Part shown: positions 36,302 through 44,607 of the stretch, in pieces | Numbering within the stretch: position 1 is the first letter of the stretch | Layout: each line of letters begins with the position of its first letter | From: Luteimonas sp. 9C | Lineage (GTDB): Bacteria > Pseudomonadota > Gammaproteobacteria > Xanthomonadales > Xanthomonadaceae | NCBI RefSeq assembly: GCF_902506295.1 | Contig: NZ_LR733312.1 | Span: 248,001-312,000, forward strand | Length of the DNA stretch: 64,000 bases | Direction: 5' to 3' | Notes under the pieces: generated by a model | Databases searched by the model: none | What the model was told of the DNA's origin: nothing | What the model saw: the letters and a program-made list of their open reading frames with translations, nothing else | Translations under genes and position numbers: made by a program

Positions 36302-37306
36302 ATGAGCATCGAACAGCTTGCCGAAACCGCCCAGGCCATGGTGGCGAAGGGCAAGGGCATCATCGCGATCGACGAGTCGACGGGCACGATCGGCAAGCGC
36401 TTCGAACAGGTCGGCATTCCGAACAACGAAGAGAACCGCCGCGCCTATCGCGAGCTGCTGCTGACCACGCCGAAGCTGTCGGAGCACATCAGCGGCGCGA
36501 TCCTGTTCGACGAGACCCTGCGCCAGTCGACCAAGGCCGGTGTGCCGTTCGCGAAGTACCTGACGCAGCAGGGCATCATCCCGGGCATCAAGGTCGACAA
36601 GGGCACGCACGCGCTGGCGGGCTTCCCCGGCGAACTGGTGACCGAAGGCCTCGACGGCCTGCGTTCGCGGCTCGAGGAGTACTACAAGCTCGGCGCGCGC
36701 TTCGCCAAGTGGCGGGCGGTGATCACGATCGGCGAAGACATGCCGTCGGGTACCTGCATCGACGTCAACGCCCACGCGCTCGCGCGTTACGCCGCGTTGT
36801 GCCAGGAGCAGGGTCTGGTGCCGATGGTCGAGCCGGAGGTGCTGCTCGACGGCGATCACGACATCCAGACTGCGTACGAAGTCACCGAAGTGGTGCTGCG
36901 CGGGCTGTTCGACGCGCTCTACAGCCAGAACGTCATGCTCGAGGGCACGATCCTCAAGGCCTCGATGGTGCTGCCGGGCAAAGACTGCGACGAAGAGGCG
37001 GATGTCGAGGAAGTCGCCGAAGCGACGCTGATGTGCCTCAAGTCGTCGGTACCGGCGATCCTGCCGGGCATCGTGTTCCTGTCGGGCGGCCAGTCGGACG
37101 AACTCGCGACCGCGCATCTCGATGCGATGAACCGTCTCGGCCCGAATCCGTGGCCGCTGTCGTTCTCCTACGGCCGCGCGATGCAGCAGGCCGCGCTGAA
37201 GCTGTGGTCGCAGGACCTCACCGGCAATGTGCGCAAGGCGCAGGACACCGTCTACGCACGCGCCCGCGACAATGGTCTGGCCGCGCAAGGCAAGTTCAAC
37301 GGCTGA
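36302..37306 (+). CDS. fba: class I fructose-bisphosphate aldolase, 334 aa
   Basis: Schiff-base aldolase of the eukaryote-like class I family, cleaving fructose 1,6-bisphosphate. GKGIIAIDESTGTIGKRF, NNEENRRAYRELLLT and SGAILFDETL match the family, with conserved Asp24 and Glu25. The Schiff-base lysine is K219 in MLEGTILKASM. FLSGGQSDELAT and PWPLSFSYGRAMQQ form the phosphate-binding end. This is not the zinc-dependent class II enzyme. It closes the glycolytic run gap-pgk-pyk-aldolase and is followed by a terminator. Confidence 0.95.
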   Translation: MSIEQLAETAQAMVAKGKGIIAIDESTGTIGKRFEQVGIPNNEENRRAYRELLLTTPKLSEHISGAILFDETLRQSTKAGVPFAKYLTQQGIIPGIKVDKGTHALAGFPGELVTEGLDGLRSRLEEYYKLGARFAKWRAVITIGEDMPSGTCIDVNAHALARYAALCQEQGLVPMVEPEVLLDGDHDIQTAYEVTEVVLRGLFDALYSQNVMLEGTILKASMVLPGKDCDEEADVEEVAEATLMCLKSSVPAILPGIVFLSGGQSDELATAHLDAMNRLGPNPWPLSFSYGRAMQQAALKLWSQDLTGNVRKAQDTVYARARDNGLAAQGKFNG

Positions 37307-37332
37307 TCGCGACACCCGACCGTCTCTGCAAG

Positions 37333-37355
37333 CGCCGGCCTCGTGCCGGCGTTTT
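37333..37355. terminator. terminator between aldolase and the convergent macro-domain gene
   Basis: CGCCGGC (37333-37339) pairs with GCCGGCG (37345-37351) and is followed by TTTT. It lies between the two converging genes and serves the aldolase side. Confidence 0.75.
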
Positions 37356-37367
37356 CATGTGCGGCGC

Positions 37368-37886
37368 TCAATCCGCGAGTGCGGCCTCGTAACGCGTCAG
37401 CATCGCAGCGTCGTGGCAACAGAACAGCACCGTTGTCGGCAATGCGCCGGTCCACGCGCGCACGGTGTCGACCGAGATCGACACCGCTTGATCGATCGGA
37501 TAGCCGTAGACGCCGCAGCTGATCGCCGGGAATGCGACTCGTGCGAGCCCGTGCTCGGCGGCGAGCGCGAGGCTGTCGCGATAGCAGGCCGCGAGCGCTT
37601 CGGCTTCGCCCGCATGGCCGCCGCGCCAGACCGGTCCGACGGTGTGGATCACCGAGTGCGCCGGCAATGCGAAGCCAGGCGTGATCCGCGCGTCGCCGGT
37701 CGGGCAGCGCACGCCTGGACGTACCTCGGGCAATGCGCGGCACGCCTGCAGCAGGGCAGGACCGGCGGCGCGATGGATCGCACCATCGACCCCGCCGCCA
37801 CCGAGCAGGGTTTCATTCGCGGCATTGACGATCGCGTCGGCTTCGACGCGGGTGATGTCGGCCTGGCGGGCTTCGAGAATCGGCAT
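37368..37886 (-). CDS. macro-domain protein (O-acetyl-ADP-ribose deacetylase type), 172 aa
   Basis: Single macro domain of the YmdB/MacroD type that binds ADP-ribose and removes acetyl or ADP-ribose groups. [34 protein letters not shown] is the signature: the catalytic Asn of NAAN and Asp of GVDGAI are present (positions about 9-42). [15 protein letters not shown] and [14 protein letters not shown] form the phosphate loops. Length matches E. coli YmdB (177). It faces the aldolase gene and may be linked to stress or RNase III regulation as in E. coli, which is unproven here. Confidence 0.93.
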   Translation of the reverse strand: MPILEARQADITRVEADAIVNAANETLLGGGGVDGAIHRAAGPALLQACRALPEVRPGVRCPTGDARITPGFALPAHSVIHTVGPVWRGGHAGEAEALAACYRDSLALAAEHGLARVAFPAISCGVYGYPIDQAVSISVDTVRAWTGALPTTVLFCCHDAAMLTRYEAALAD

Positions 37887-37984
37887 GCGAGCAGGCTCGG
37901 CGCCGCGGCGTGGAGGCCGGGTGAGTCCTTCGCGCGCAGGCGGCGATTAGGCTGGCCCGGCATTTCCGAGCGTCGAGGTCACCG

Positions 37985-38467
37985 ATGAGCGTCGTTTCCC
38001 GATCCACACGGCTGCATGTACCGCTCGCGGTCCACGACGCGCTGCGACGCGGCAGCGCCATCGAGGCGATCAAGCATCTGCGCGATGCCAATCCCGGACT
38101 GAAGCTCGCGGATGCACGCGATGCGGTCCAGCGACTGGCGGAGAATCCGTCCGGCGCACTGGACGCCGATGATCCGTTCCGGCCTGCGGGCGGCGGCGCG
38201 CCGCAAGCGAGCGGCACGCTGCCGAGCGAGGTGGCCGCGAAGCTCGCGACCGGCAACACCGTCGACGCCGCGAAACGGCTGCGTGACGTCAAACCGGGAT
38301 TCAGCGAAGAAGCGGCGCGCGACGCGATCGCGAAACACGGCTCGCCGCTGATGCGCGAGGCACGTCAGGAGACCGTCGTGCGCGGTGACAGCGGCGAGTT
38401 CGGCTGGCTGGGCTGGGTGCTCGCGCTGGTCGTCGTCGGTGGCGGACTGGCGATCTGGCTGGGTTGA
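37985..38467 (+). CDS. membrane protein with two L7/L12-like helical repeats, 160 aa
   Basis: Two similar segments, AIEAIKHLRDANPGLKLADARDAVQ (about residues 25-49) and TVDAAKRLRDVKPGFSEEAARDAI (about 91-114), are separated by a Pro/Gly-rich linker. Each resembles the helix-loop-helix of the ribosomal protein L7/L12 C-terminal domain (pattern IKxlRe..GlgLkeAkd.V). A single membrane helix at the C-terminus (GWLGWVLALVVVGGGLAIWL) follows. The likely topology is N-in with a tail anchor. Small proteins of this kind are annotated only as L7/L12 C-terminal-like. The start at 37985 fits. The function is unknown. Confidence 0.7.
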   Translation: MSVVSRSTRLHVPLAVHDALRRGSAIEAIKHLRDANPGLKLADARDAVQRLAENPSGALDADDPFRPAGGGAPQASGTLPSEVAAKLATGNTVDAAKRLRDVKPGFSEEAARDAIAKHGSPLMREARQETVVRGDSGEFGWLGWVLALVVVGGGLAIWLG

Positions 38468-38492
38468 GCACCCGGCCCGCCCCCACCGGCAC

Positions 38493-38574
38493 CCTGTAAG
38501 AGCACGCGCGCGCGCCATGGGCTTGACCGACAGTCGCCATCGCGCGCGAGCGCGTCCACACGAGATCCGTGTGG
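38493..38574. repeat. REP-like imperfect palindrome plus hairpin between converging genes
   Basis: The arms GAGCACGCGCGCGCGCCATG and CGCCATCGCGCGCGAGCGCG (about 38497-38555) form an imperfect palindrome of the kind seen as dispersed REP elements in xanthomonads and pseudomonads. Next to it, CCACACG (38556-38562) and CGTGTGG (38568-38574) form a perfect 7-bp hairpin that could end either flanking gene. Confidence 0.5.
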
Positions 38575-38586
38575 GAACTCAGCCGG

Positions 38587-39546
38587 TCACGGCAGACCGG
38601 CCAGCCATTCGTCGTCGGAGCCTTCATTGATGTCGGCGAACAGGGGCGTGGAGAAGTAACGCTCGCCGGTATCGGGCAGCATCGTCAGGATCACCGCCCC
38701 GTCGGCAGCGGTCTTCGCGACCTCGAGCGCGGCGGCGAGCGTGCCGCCTGCCGAGATGCCGACGAAGATGCCTTCTTCGGCGGCGAGTCGACGCGCGGTG
38801 TCGATCGAGTCGGCATCGTCGATCGACAGCACCCGGTGCGCGACATCGCGATTGAGCACGCCCGGCACGAAGTCGGGCGTCCAACCCTGCACCTTGTGCG
38901 GCGCCCATTCCTTGCCCTGCAACAGCGCGGCACCCGCCGGTTCGCAGGTCACGATCTCCACCTCGGGCCGCGCGACCCGCAATACCTCGCCCACGCCAGT
39001 GAGCGTGCCGCCCGTGCCCCAGCCGGTGACGAAGTGGTCGAGCCGGCGCCCGGCGAAATCACGCAGGATCTCGGCGGCCGTGGTCTGCCGGTGATAGGCG
39101 GGATTAGCGGGATTCTCGAACTGGCTGGCCCAGAACCAGCCGTGCTGTTCGGCCAGTTCCTTTGCCCGACGCACCATGCCGCTGCCGCGCTCGGCAGCGG
39201 GGGTCAGGATCACCTTGGCGCCGTAGGCGCGCATCAGCTTGCGGCGTTCGATCGAGAAGGTCTCGACCATCGTGGCGACGAATTTGTAGCCGCGCGCGGC
39301 GCAGACCATCGCCAGCGCCACGCCGGTGTTGCCCGAGGTCGCTTCGACCACGGTGTCGCCGGGCTTGAGCAGGCCGCGCCGTTCGGCGTCGAGGATGATC
39401 GCCAGCGCGAGGCGGTCCTTGACCGAGCCGCCCGGATTGAACGATTCGACCTTGACGTAGAGTGCGACGTTGGGCGGCGCAAGCCGGTGCAGGCGCACGA
39501 CGGGCGTGTGGCCGATGGTGTCGAGAATGCTGTCGTACAGGGCCAT
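38587..39546 (-). CDS. cysM: cysteine synthase, CysM-like, 319 aa
   Basis: PLP enzyme joining O-acetylserine and sulfide (or thiosulfate) to make cysteine. The PLP lysine is K43 in NPGGSVKDR, a wording closer to E. coli CysM (NPAGSVKDR) than CysK (SFSVKCR). SGNTGVALAM binds the substrate carboxylate, GTGGTLTG the cofactor phosphate, and GISAGGTLAAALEVA carries the conserved Ser near the PLP nitrogen. The start at 39546 (MALYDSIL) fits the family. It is divergent from the RND operon, with 182 bases between. The CysM/CysK choice is moderately sure. Confidence 0.9.
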   Translation of the reverse strand: MALYDSILDTIGHTPVVRLHRLAPPNVALYVKVESFNPGGSVKDRLALAIILDAERRGLLKPGDTVVEATSGNTGVALAMVCAARGYKFVATMVETFSIERRKLMRAYGAKVILTPAAERGSGMVRRAKELAEQHGWFWASQFENPANPAYHRQTTAAEILRDFAGRRLDHFVTGWGTGGTLTGVGEVLRVARPEVEIVTCEPAGAALLQGKEWAPHKVQGWTPDFVPGVLNRDVAHRVLSIDDADSIDTARRLAAEEGIFVGISAGGTLAAALEVAKTAADGAVILTMLPDTGERYFSTPLFADINEGSDDEWLAGLP

Positions 39547-39728
39547 GGGGGAACCCTTGCGAAGGCGCGGAGCGCGGGACTCCACAGTGGGCCAAAACGC
39601 ATGAGGGTGCCAGCGGTTGACACGATCCGCGCGCGAATACGACCCACTGATGGCATGGGTCGGCGTCACGGGTCAGCGGGTACTATCGGGCGGTTTTTCA
39701 GCCCCCTTTCCCCAGGCGTTCCCTGTTC

Positions 39729-40850
39729 ATGCCCCTGTCCCCCCAGCTTCTGCCGCGCCTGCGTTCCTGCGCGCCCGTCCTCGCGTGTCTCCTGCTGCTC
39801 GCAGGCTGCGGCGGCGCCGCGCAACCTGCGGCCGCGCCCGGTGCGGGCGGTGCAGCCGTGCCGGTGACCACGGCAACGGTGCAGCCCCGCGCATGGAACG
39901 ACTCGATCGCCGCACTCGGTACCGTGAATGCGCGCGAGTCGGTGACGGTGACCGCCAAGGTCAGTGAAACCGTGCAGCGCGTGCATTTCGACAGCGGTGA
40001 CCGGGTGGCGGCAGGCGACGTCCTGGTCACGCTGTCGGGCAACCAGCAGCAGGCGGCCCTGCGCGCCGCCGAGGCCGCGGCGACCGAAGCCGAGCAACAG
40101 TATGTCCGCGGCAACGAACTGGTCGGCCAGCAGCTGATCGCACGGGCGTCGATCGACACCCTGCGCGCGACGCGCGACAGCGCGCGCGCCAATGTCGCCG
40201 AGATGCGCGCCGACATCGGCGACCGCACCATTCGGGCCCCGTTCGCAGGCGTGCTGGGCCTGCGCCAGGTCAGCCCGGGCGCGCTGGTCACCCCGGGCAC
40301 CGCGATCGCGACGCTGGACGACATCTCCACCGTCTACGTGGATTTTCCGGTGCCCGAAGTGCGCCTGGCATCGATCGCGGCCGGTCAGCGGGTCTTCGGC
40401 AGCAGCGCCGCCTATCCGGGCGAGGACGTCGAAGGCGTCGTGCAGATCGTCGATTCGCGCGTCGATCCCAACACGCGTGCGGTGGCCGTGCGGGCAGCGT
40501 TCGACAATCCCGACGATCGCCTGCGCCCCGGCATGCTGATCCAGGTCCGCCTCGAACAGCGCGAGCGCCAGGCGCTGATGATTCCCGAGATCGCGGTGAT
40601 CCAGGTCGGACGTGACACCTTCGTGTTCCGCGTGCGCGAGGACGAGACCGTCGAACAGGCGCCGGTCACGCTGGGCGTCCGGGGGCAGGGTCTGGCGGAG
40701 ATCGTCGAGGGGATCGAGCCGGGCACCCGGATCGTCGTCGATGGCACCGGCAAGCTCCGGCCCGGCATGCGGATCGTCGAGGGCAGCGTGCAGGACGCGA
40801 AATCGCCGGCCGCGGACGCGCCGGCCGCGACCGAGGGTCGTGCCCCATGA
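39729..40850 (+). CDS. RND efflux periplasmic adaptor (membrane fusion) lipoprotein, 373 aa
   Basis: Membrane fusion protein of a tripartite RND pump. The lipoprotein signal has lipobox LAGC (Cys27). It shows a beta-barrel start (VTVTAKVSETVQRVHFDSGDRV), a lipoyl half, a short helical hairpin (AALRAAEAAATEAEQQYVRG ... IDTLRATRDSARANVAEMRA), the second lipoyl half (TIRAPFAGVLGLRQVSPGALV) and a C-terminal membrane-proximal domain. It lies four bases into the downstream permease gene (overlap 40847-40850). A TACTAT box about 50 bases upstream may be the -10 promoter element. No outer-membrane channel gene is nearby. Confidence 0.92.
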   Translation: MPLSPQLLPRLRSCAPVLACLLLLAGCGGAAQPAAAPGAGGAAVPVTTATVQPRAWNDSIAALGTVNARESVTVTAKVSETVQRVHFDSGDRVAAGDVLVTLSGNQQQAALRAAEAAATEAEQQYVRGNELVGQQLIARASIDTLRATRDSARANVAEMRADIGDRTIRAPFAGVLGLRQVSPGALVTPGTAIATLDDISTVYVDFPVPEVRLASIAAGQRVFGSSAAYPGEDVEGVVQIVDSRVDPNTRAVAVRAAFDNPDDRLRPGMLIQVRLEQRERQALMIPEIAVIQVGRDTFVFRVREDETVEQAPVTLGVRGQGLAEIVEGIEPGTRIVVDGTGKLRPGMRIVEGSVQDAKSPAADAPAATEGRAP

Positions 40851-43800
40851 AGATGTCCGATGTCGCCATCAAGCGGCCGGTGTTCGCGGTCGTCATCAGC
40901 CTGCTGCTGGTGGTGCTGGGCATCATGTCCTTCAGCCGGCTGACGCTGCGCGAGCTGCCGAACATCGACCCGCCGATCGTCTCGGTCGACGTCACCTATC
41001 CCGGCGCATCGGCCGCGGTGGTGGAAACCCGCATCACCCAGATCCTCGAGGACGCGCTGGCCGGCATCGAGGGCATCCGCACGATCGAGTCGCGCAGCCG
41101 CAACGGCCGCGCCGACGTGACCATCGAATTCAACCTCACCCGCGACATCGAGGCCGCGGCCAACGACGTCCGCGATGCGATCAGCCGGGTGAGCGATCGA
41201 TTGCCGATCGAGGCAGACGCGCCGGAGATCTCCAAGGTCGAGGCCGACGCCGACGCGATCATGTGGCTCAACCTGCGCTCGAGCACGATGAACACGCTCG
41301 AGCTGACCGACTACACCGACCGTTACGTGCTCGACCGGCTGTCGTCGCTGGACGGCGTGGCGCGCGTGCAGCTCAGCGGCAGCCAGCGTTATGCGATGCG
41401 GATCTGGCTCGACCGCGACGCGATGACCGCGCGCGACGTCGCCGCGGCCGATGTCGAGGCCGCGCTGCGCAACGAGAACGTCGAGCTGCCGGCCGGCAAC
41501 ATCGAATCGGAAACCCGTGACTTCACCTTGCGCGTGGAGCGCGGCTACCGCGAACCCTCGCAGTTCGCCCAGATTCCGATCCGCCGCGGCGACGACGGCT
41601 ACGTCGTGCGCATGGGCGACGTCGCGCGCATCGAACTCGGGACCGCCGAACGGCGTTCCTATACACGCAGCAATTCGGTGCCCAATGTGGGCCTCGGCAT
41701 CGTCCGTACCTCCACCGCGAACGCGCTCGATGTCGCCCGCGCGGCGCGCGCGGAAGCCGAGCGCATCCAGGACACGCTGCCCGAAGGCACCGAGATCTTC
41801 GTCGCGGCCGACAATACGGTCTTCATCGAGTCCGCCATCACGCGGGTCTACTGGACGCTGTTCGAGGCGATGGCGCTGGTGTTCGTCGTGATCTGGCTGT
41901 TCCTCGGCAGCCTGCGCGCGGCGATCATCCCGGCCGTCACCGCGCCGGTCTGCCTGATCGCCGCGTTCACCGCGCTGTACATGTTCGGTTTCTCGGTCAA
42001 TCTGCTGACCCTGCTGGCGCTGGTGCTGTGTATCGGCCTGGTGGTCGACGACGCGATCATCGTGCTGGAGAACGTGCAGCGACGCGCCGATCTCGGCGAG
42101 CCGCCGCTGGTCGCGGCCCGGCGCGGGACCGCGCAGGTCGCGTTCGCCGTGATCGCGACGACCGCGGTGCTGGTCGCGGTGTTCCTCCCGGTCGGTTTCA
42201 TGGAGGGCAATTCCGGACGCCTGTTCCGCGAGCTGTCGGTCACGTTGGCCGGTGCGGTCGCGCTGTCGGCCTTCATCGCGCTGACGCTGACGCCGATGAT
42301 GTGTTCGAAGCTCGTGCGGCGCCACGAGAAGCCGCGCGGCTTCAACCGCTGGATGACCCGGCAGCTGGACCGGCTCAGCAGCAGCTACGGCGGTCGCGTG
42401 TCCGCGCTGGTGGGCATGCGCAGCGGGCGGCTGATCCTGGCGATGGCGCTGGCGATGGGCGCCTGCGTCGTGGTGGCGCTGTTGCTGTTCTGGCGGGTGC
42501 CCAGCGAACTGTCGCCGGCCGAGGACCGCGGACGCTTCTTCGTCTCCGTCGATGGTCCGGAAGGTGCCGGCTTCGACTACACCGTCGAGCAGATGCAGCA
42601 GGTCGAGGCGATCTTCGCGCCGCTGGTCGGTGAGGACAAGCCGATCGAACGCGCCAACTCGCGCGTGCCGCGCGGCTGGGGTGGCAGTGCGGAAATGCAC
42701 AACGGCCAGGTCATCGTGTTCCTGCAGGACTGGCGCGACCGCGAGATGCCGACGACCGACATCGTCGAGGATCTGCGGGCGAAGTTCGCCGAGCTGCCCG
42801 GCGTGCAGGTGCGCGCCAACGTGCCCGGCGGACTGATCAGCAGCCGCGGCCAGCGCTACCAGCTGGTGCTCGGCGGTCCCGATTACGCGGAAATCGCGCA
42901 GTGGCGCGACCGCATGCTGGCGCGCATGCGCGATAACCCCGGCATCCAGGATCCGGATTCCGACTACAAGGAAACCCGTCCGCAGATGCGCGTCGACATC
43001 GACCGTCAGCGCGCAGCCGATCTCGGCGTGTCGGTGCAGGAAATCGGTCGCACGCTCGAGACGATGATGGGCTCGCGCCAGGTCACCACCTTCGTCGACA
43101 ACGGCGAGGAGTACGACGTGCTGCTGCAGGCCGAGCGCGAGCGGCGCATGACGCCGTCCGATCTCACCGACACCTTCGTGCGCGGTCGCGACGGCGCGCT
43201 GGTGCCGCTGTCGAACCTGGTCACGCTCAGCGAGGTCGCCGAGCCCGGCAGCTTCAACCGCTTCAACCGGCTGCGCGCGATCACCATCAGCGCCGGCCTT
43301 GCGCCCGGCTACACCATGGGCGAGGCGATCGAGTGGACGCGCGAGGTCGCGGCCGAAGAGCTGCCCGACTACGCGCAGGTCGACTGGAAGGGCGAGAGCC
43401 GTGAATTCCAGGAAGCCGGCGGCGCGGTGCTGCTGACCTTCGCGATGGCGCTTCTGATCGTCTACCTGGTGCTGGCCGCGCAGTTCGAGAGCTTCATCCA
43501 TCCGCTGTCGATCATGCTCACGGTGCCGCTGGCGGTGCTGGGCGCATTGCTCGGCCTGTGGGCGACGGGCGGCACGCTGAATCTCTTCAGCCAGATCGGC
43601 ATCGTGATGCTGATCGGCCTGGCGGCGAAGAACGGCATCCTGATCGTCGAATTCGCCAACCAGCTGCGCGATGACGGTCGCGGTGTGCGCGAGGCGATCA
43701 CCGAGGCGGCAGCAGTGCGCCTGCGACCGATCCTGATGACCGCGGCGGCGACGATCGTGGGTGCGGTGCCGCTGGTCGTGGCGGGCGGGCCGGGGTCGGC

Positions 43801-43981
43801 CAGCCGCGCGACGATCGGTGTCGTGATCATCTTCGGCGTCGCGTTCTCCACGTTGCTGTCGCTGTTCGTCGTGCCGGCGTTCTATGCGTTGCTGGCGCCG
43901 TTCACGCGATCGCCCGAAGCGCTGGCGCACGAACTCGAGCGTCTGGAAGCGGAGACGCCTGCGGTCAGCGGCCATGCCTGA
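40847..43981 (+). CDS. RND multidrug efflux permease (HAE1 type), 1044 aa
   Basis: Proton-driven inner-membrane exporter of the AcrB/MexB class. It has the N-terminal helix (IKRPVFAVVISLLLVVLGIM), porter-domain motifs (TYPGASAAVVETRITQILEDAL, LRELPNIDPP), the TM4 acidic pair in LVVDDAIIVLENV (about residues 400-402), which forms the proton relay, and a C-terminal TM cluster (GLAAKNGILIVEFANQLRD ... RPILMTAAATIVGAVPLV). Length is typical (about 1030-1050). It is translationally coupled to the adaptor. The substrate range cannot be told. It resembles the MdtB/MexK-like pumps with short adaptors. Confidence 0.95.
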   Translation: MKMSDVAIKRPVFAVVISLLLVVLGIMSFSRLTLRELPNIDPPIVSVDVTYPGASAAVVETRITQILEDALAGIEGIRTIESRSRNGRADVTIEFNLTRDIEAAANDVRDAISRVSDRLPIEADAPEISKVEADADAIMWLNLRSSTMNTLELTDYTDRYVLDRLSSLDGVARVQLSGSQRYAMRIWLDRDAMTARDVAAADVEAALRNENVELPAGNIESETRDFTLRVERGYREPSQFAQIPIRRGDDGYVVRMGDVARIELGTAERRSYTRSNSVPNVGLGIVRTSTANALDVARAARAEAERIQDTLPEGTEIFVAADNTVFIESAITRVYWTLFEAMALVFVVIWLFLGSLRAAIIPAVTAPVCLIAAFTALYMFGFSVNLLTLLALVLCIGLVVDDAIIVLENVQRRADLGEPPLVAARRGTAQVAFAVIATTAVLVAVFLPVGFMEGNSGRLFRELSVTLAGAVALSAFIALTLTPMMCSKLVRRHEKPRGFNRWMTRQLDRLSSSYGGRVSALVGMRSGRLILAMALAMGACVVVALLLFWRVPSELSPAEDRGRFFVSVDGPEGAGFDYTVEQMQQVEAIFAPLVGEDKPIERANSRVPRGWGGSAEMHNGQVIVFLQDWRDREMPTTDIVEDLRAKFAELPGVQVRANVPGGLISSRGQRYQLVLGGPDYAEIAQWRDRMLARMRDNPGIQDPDSDYKETRPQMRVDIDRQRAADLGVSVQEIGRTLETMMGSRQVTTFVDNGEEYDVLLQAERERRMTPSDLTDTFVRGRDGALVPLSNLVTLSEVAEPGSFNRFNRLRAITISAGLAPGYTMGEAIEWTREVAAEELPDYAQVDWKGESREFQEAGGAVLLTFAMALLIVYLVLAAQFESFIHPLSIMLTVPLAVLGALLGLWATGGTLNLFSQIGIVMLIGLAAKNGILIVEFANQLRDDGRGVREAITEAAAVRLRPILMTAAATIVGAVPLVVAGGPGSASRATIGVVIIFGVAFSTLLSLFVVPAFYALLAPFTRSPEALAHELERLEAETPAVSGHA

Positions 43982-44522
43982 GGCCGCGCGCTGGGACGCA
44001 GTGCGTCTGGACGGCGCCGGCTTCGTGCTGCGCCGCTGGCGCGCCGACGATCTCGACGCGTTGTTGCGGCATGCGGACGACCCCGCCGTGGTCCGCGGGC
44101 TGAGCCACCGCTTCCCGACGCCGTATACGCGCGCAGACGGCGAGGCGTTCCTCGCCGGTCGCGTCGTGGACTTGCATGATCCGGTGTTCGCGATCGAAAT
44201 CGACGGTGCCGCGTGCGGCGGCATCGGCGCGCGCCCCGGGGTCGGCGAGCGCGCGCGGTCCGCTGAGCTCGGCTATTGGCTGGGTCAGGCGCATTGGGGA
44301 CACGGGCTGATGACGCGCGCCGTGGCGCTCTACACCAACTGGGTCTTCGATGCACTGGGCCTGCATCGGCTGCAGGCGACGGTGCTGGCGTTCAACACGG
44401 GGTCGGCGCGCGTCCTGGACAAGAACGGCTTCCTCGAGGAAGGCTGCATGCGACGCGCGGTGATCAAGGACGGGCGGCTGCACGACCTGCGTCTGTTCGC
44501 CCGGACGCGCGCACTCGACTGA
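43974..44522 (+). CDS. GNAT-family N-acetyltransferase (RimJ/RimL type), 182 aa
   Basis: The sequence follows the RimJ/RimL acetyltransferase plan: FVLRRWRADDLDALLRHADD at the start, AELGYWLGQAHWGHGLMTRA as the acetyl-CoA pyrophosphate-binding motif A (G-x-G-like loop), then LHRLQATVLAFNTGSARVLDKNGFLEEG. The ATG at 43974 overlaps the end of the RND permease gene by eight bases, so the gene is co-transcribed with the pump. The acceptor is unknown: an amino acid, a ribosomal protein N-terminus or a small amine are all possible. Confidence 0.88.
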   Translation: MPEAARWDAVRLDGAGFVLRRWRADDLDALLRHADDPAVVRGLSHRFPTPYTRADGEAFLAGRVVDLHDPVFAIEIDGAACGGIGARPGVGERARSAELGYWLGQAHWGHGLMTRAVALYTNWVFDALGLHRLQATVLAFNTGSARVLDKNGFLEEGCMRRAVIKDGRLHDLRLFARTRALD

Positions 44523-44607
44523 GCGCGTTTCGTGTTTGCGCGCGATTGATGGAGAATCGAACGGTCCCGCTGCTGCGCGGGTTCGCCTTCAACCCGGGGA
44601 GCGCCGC

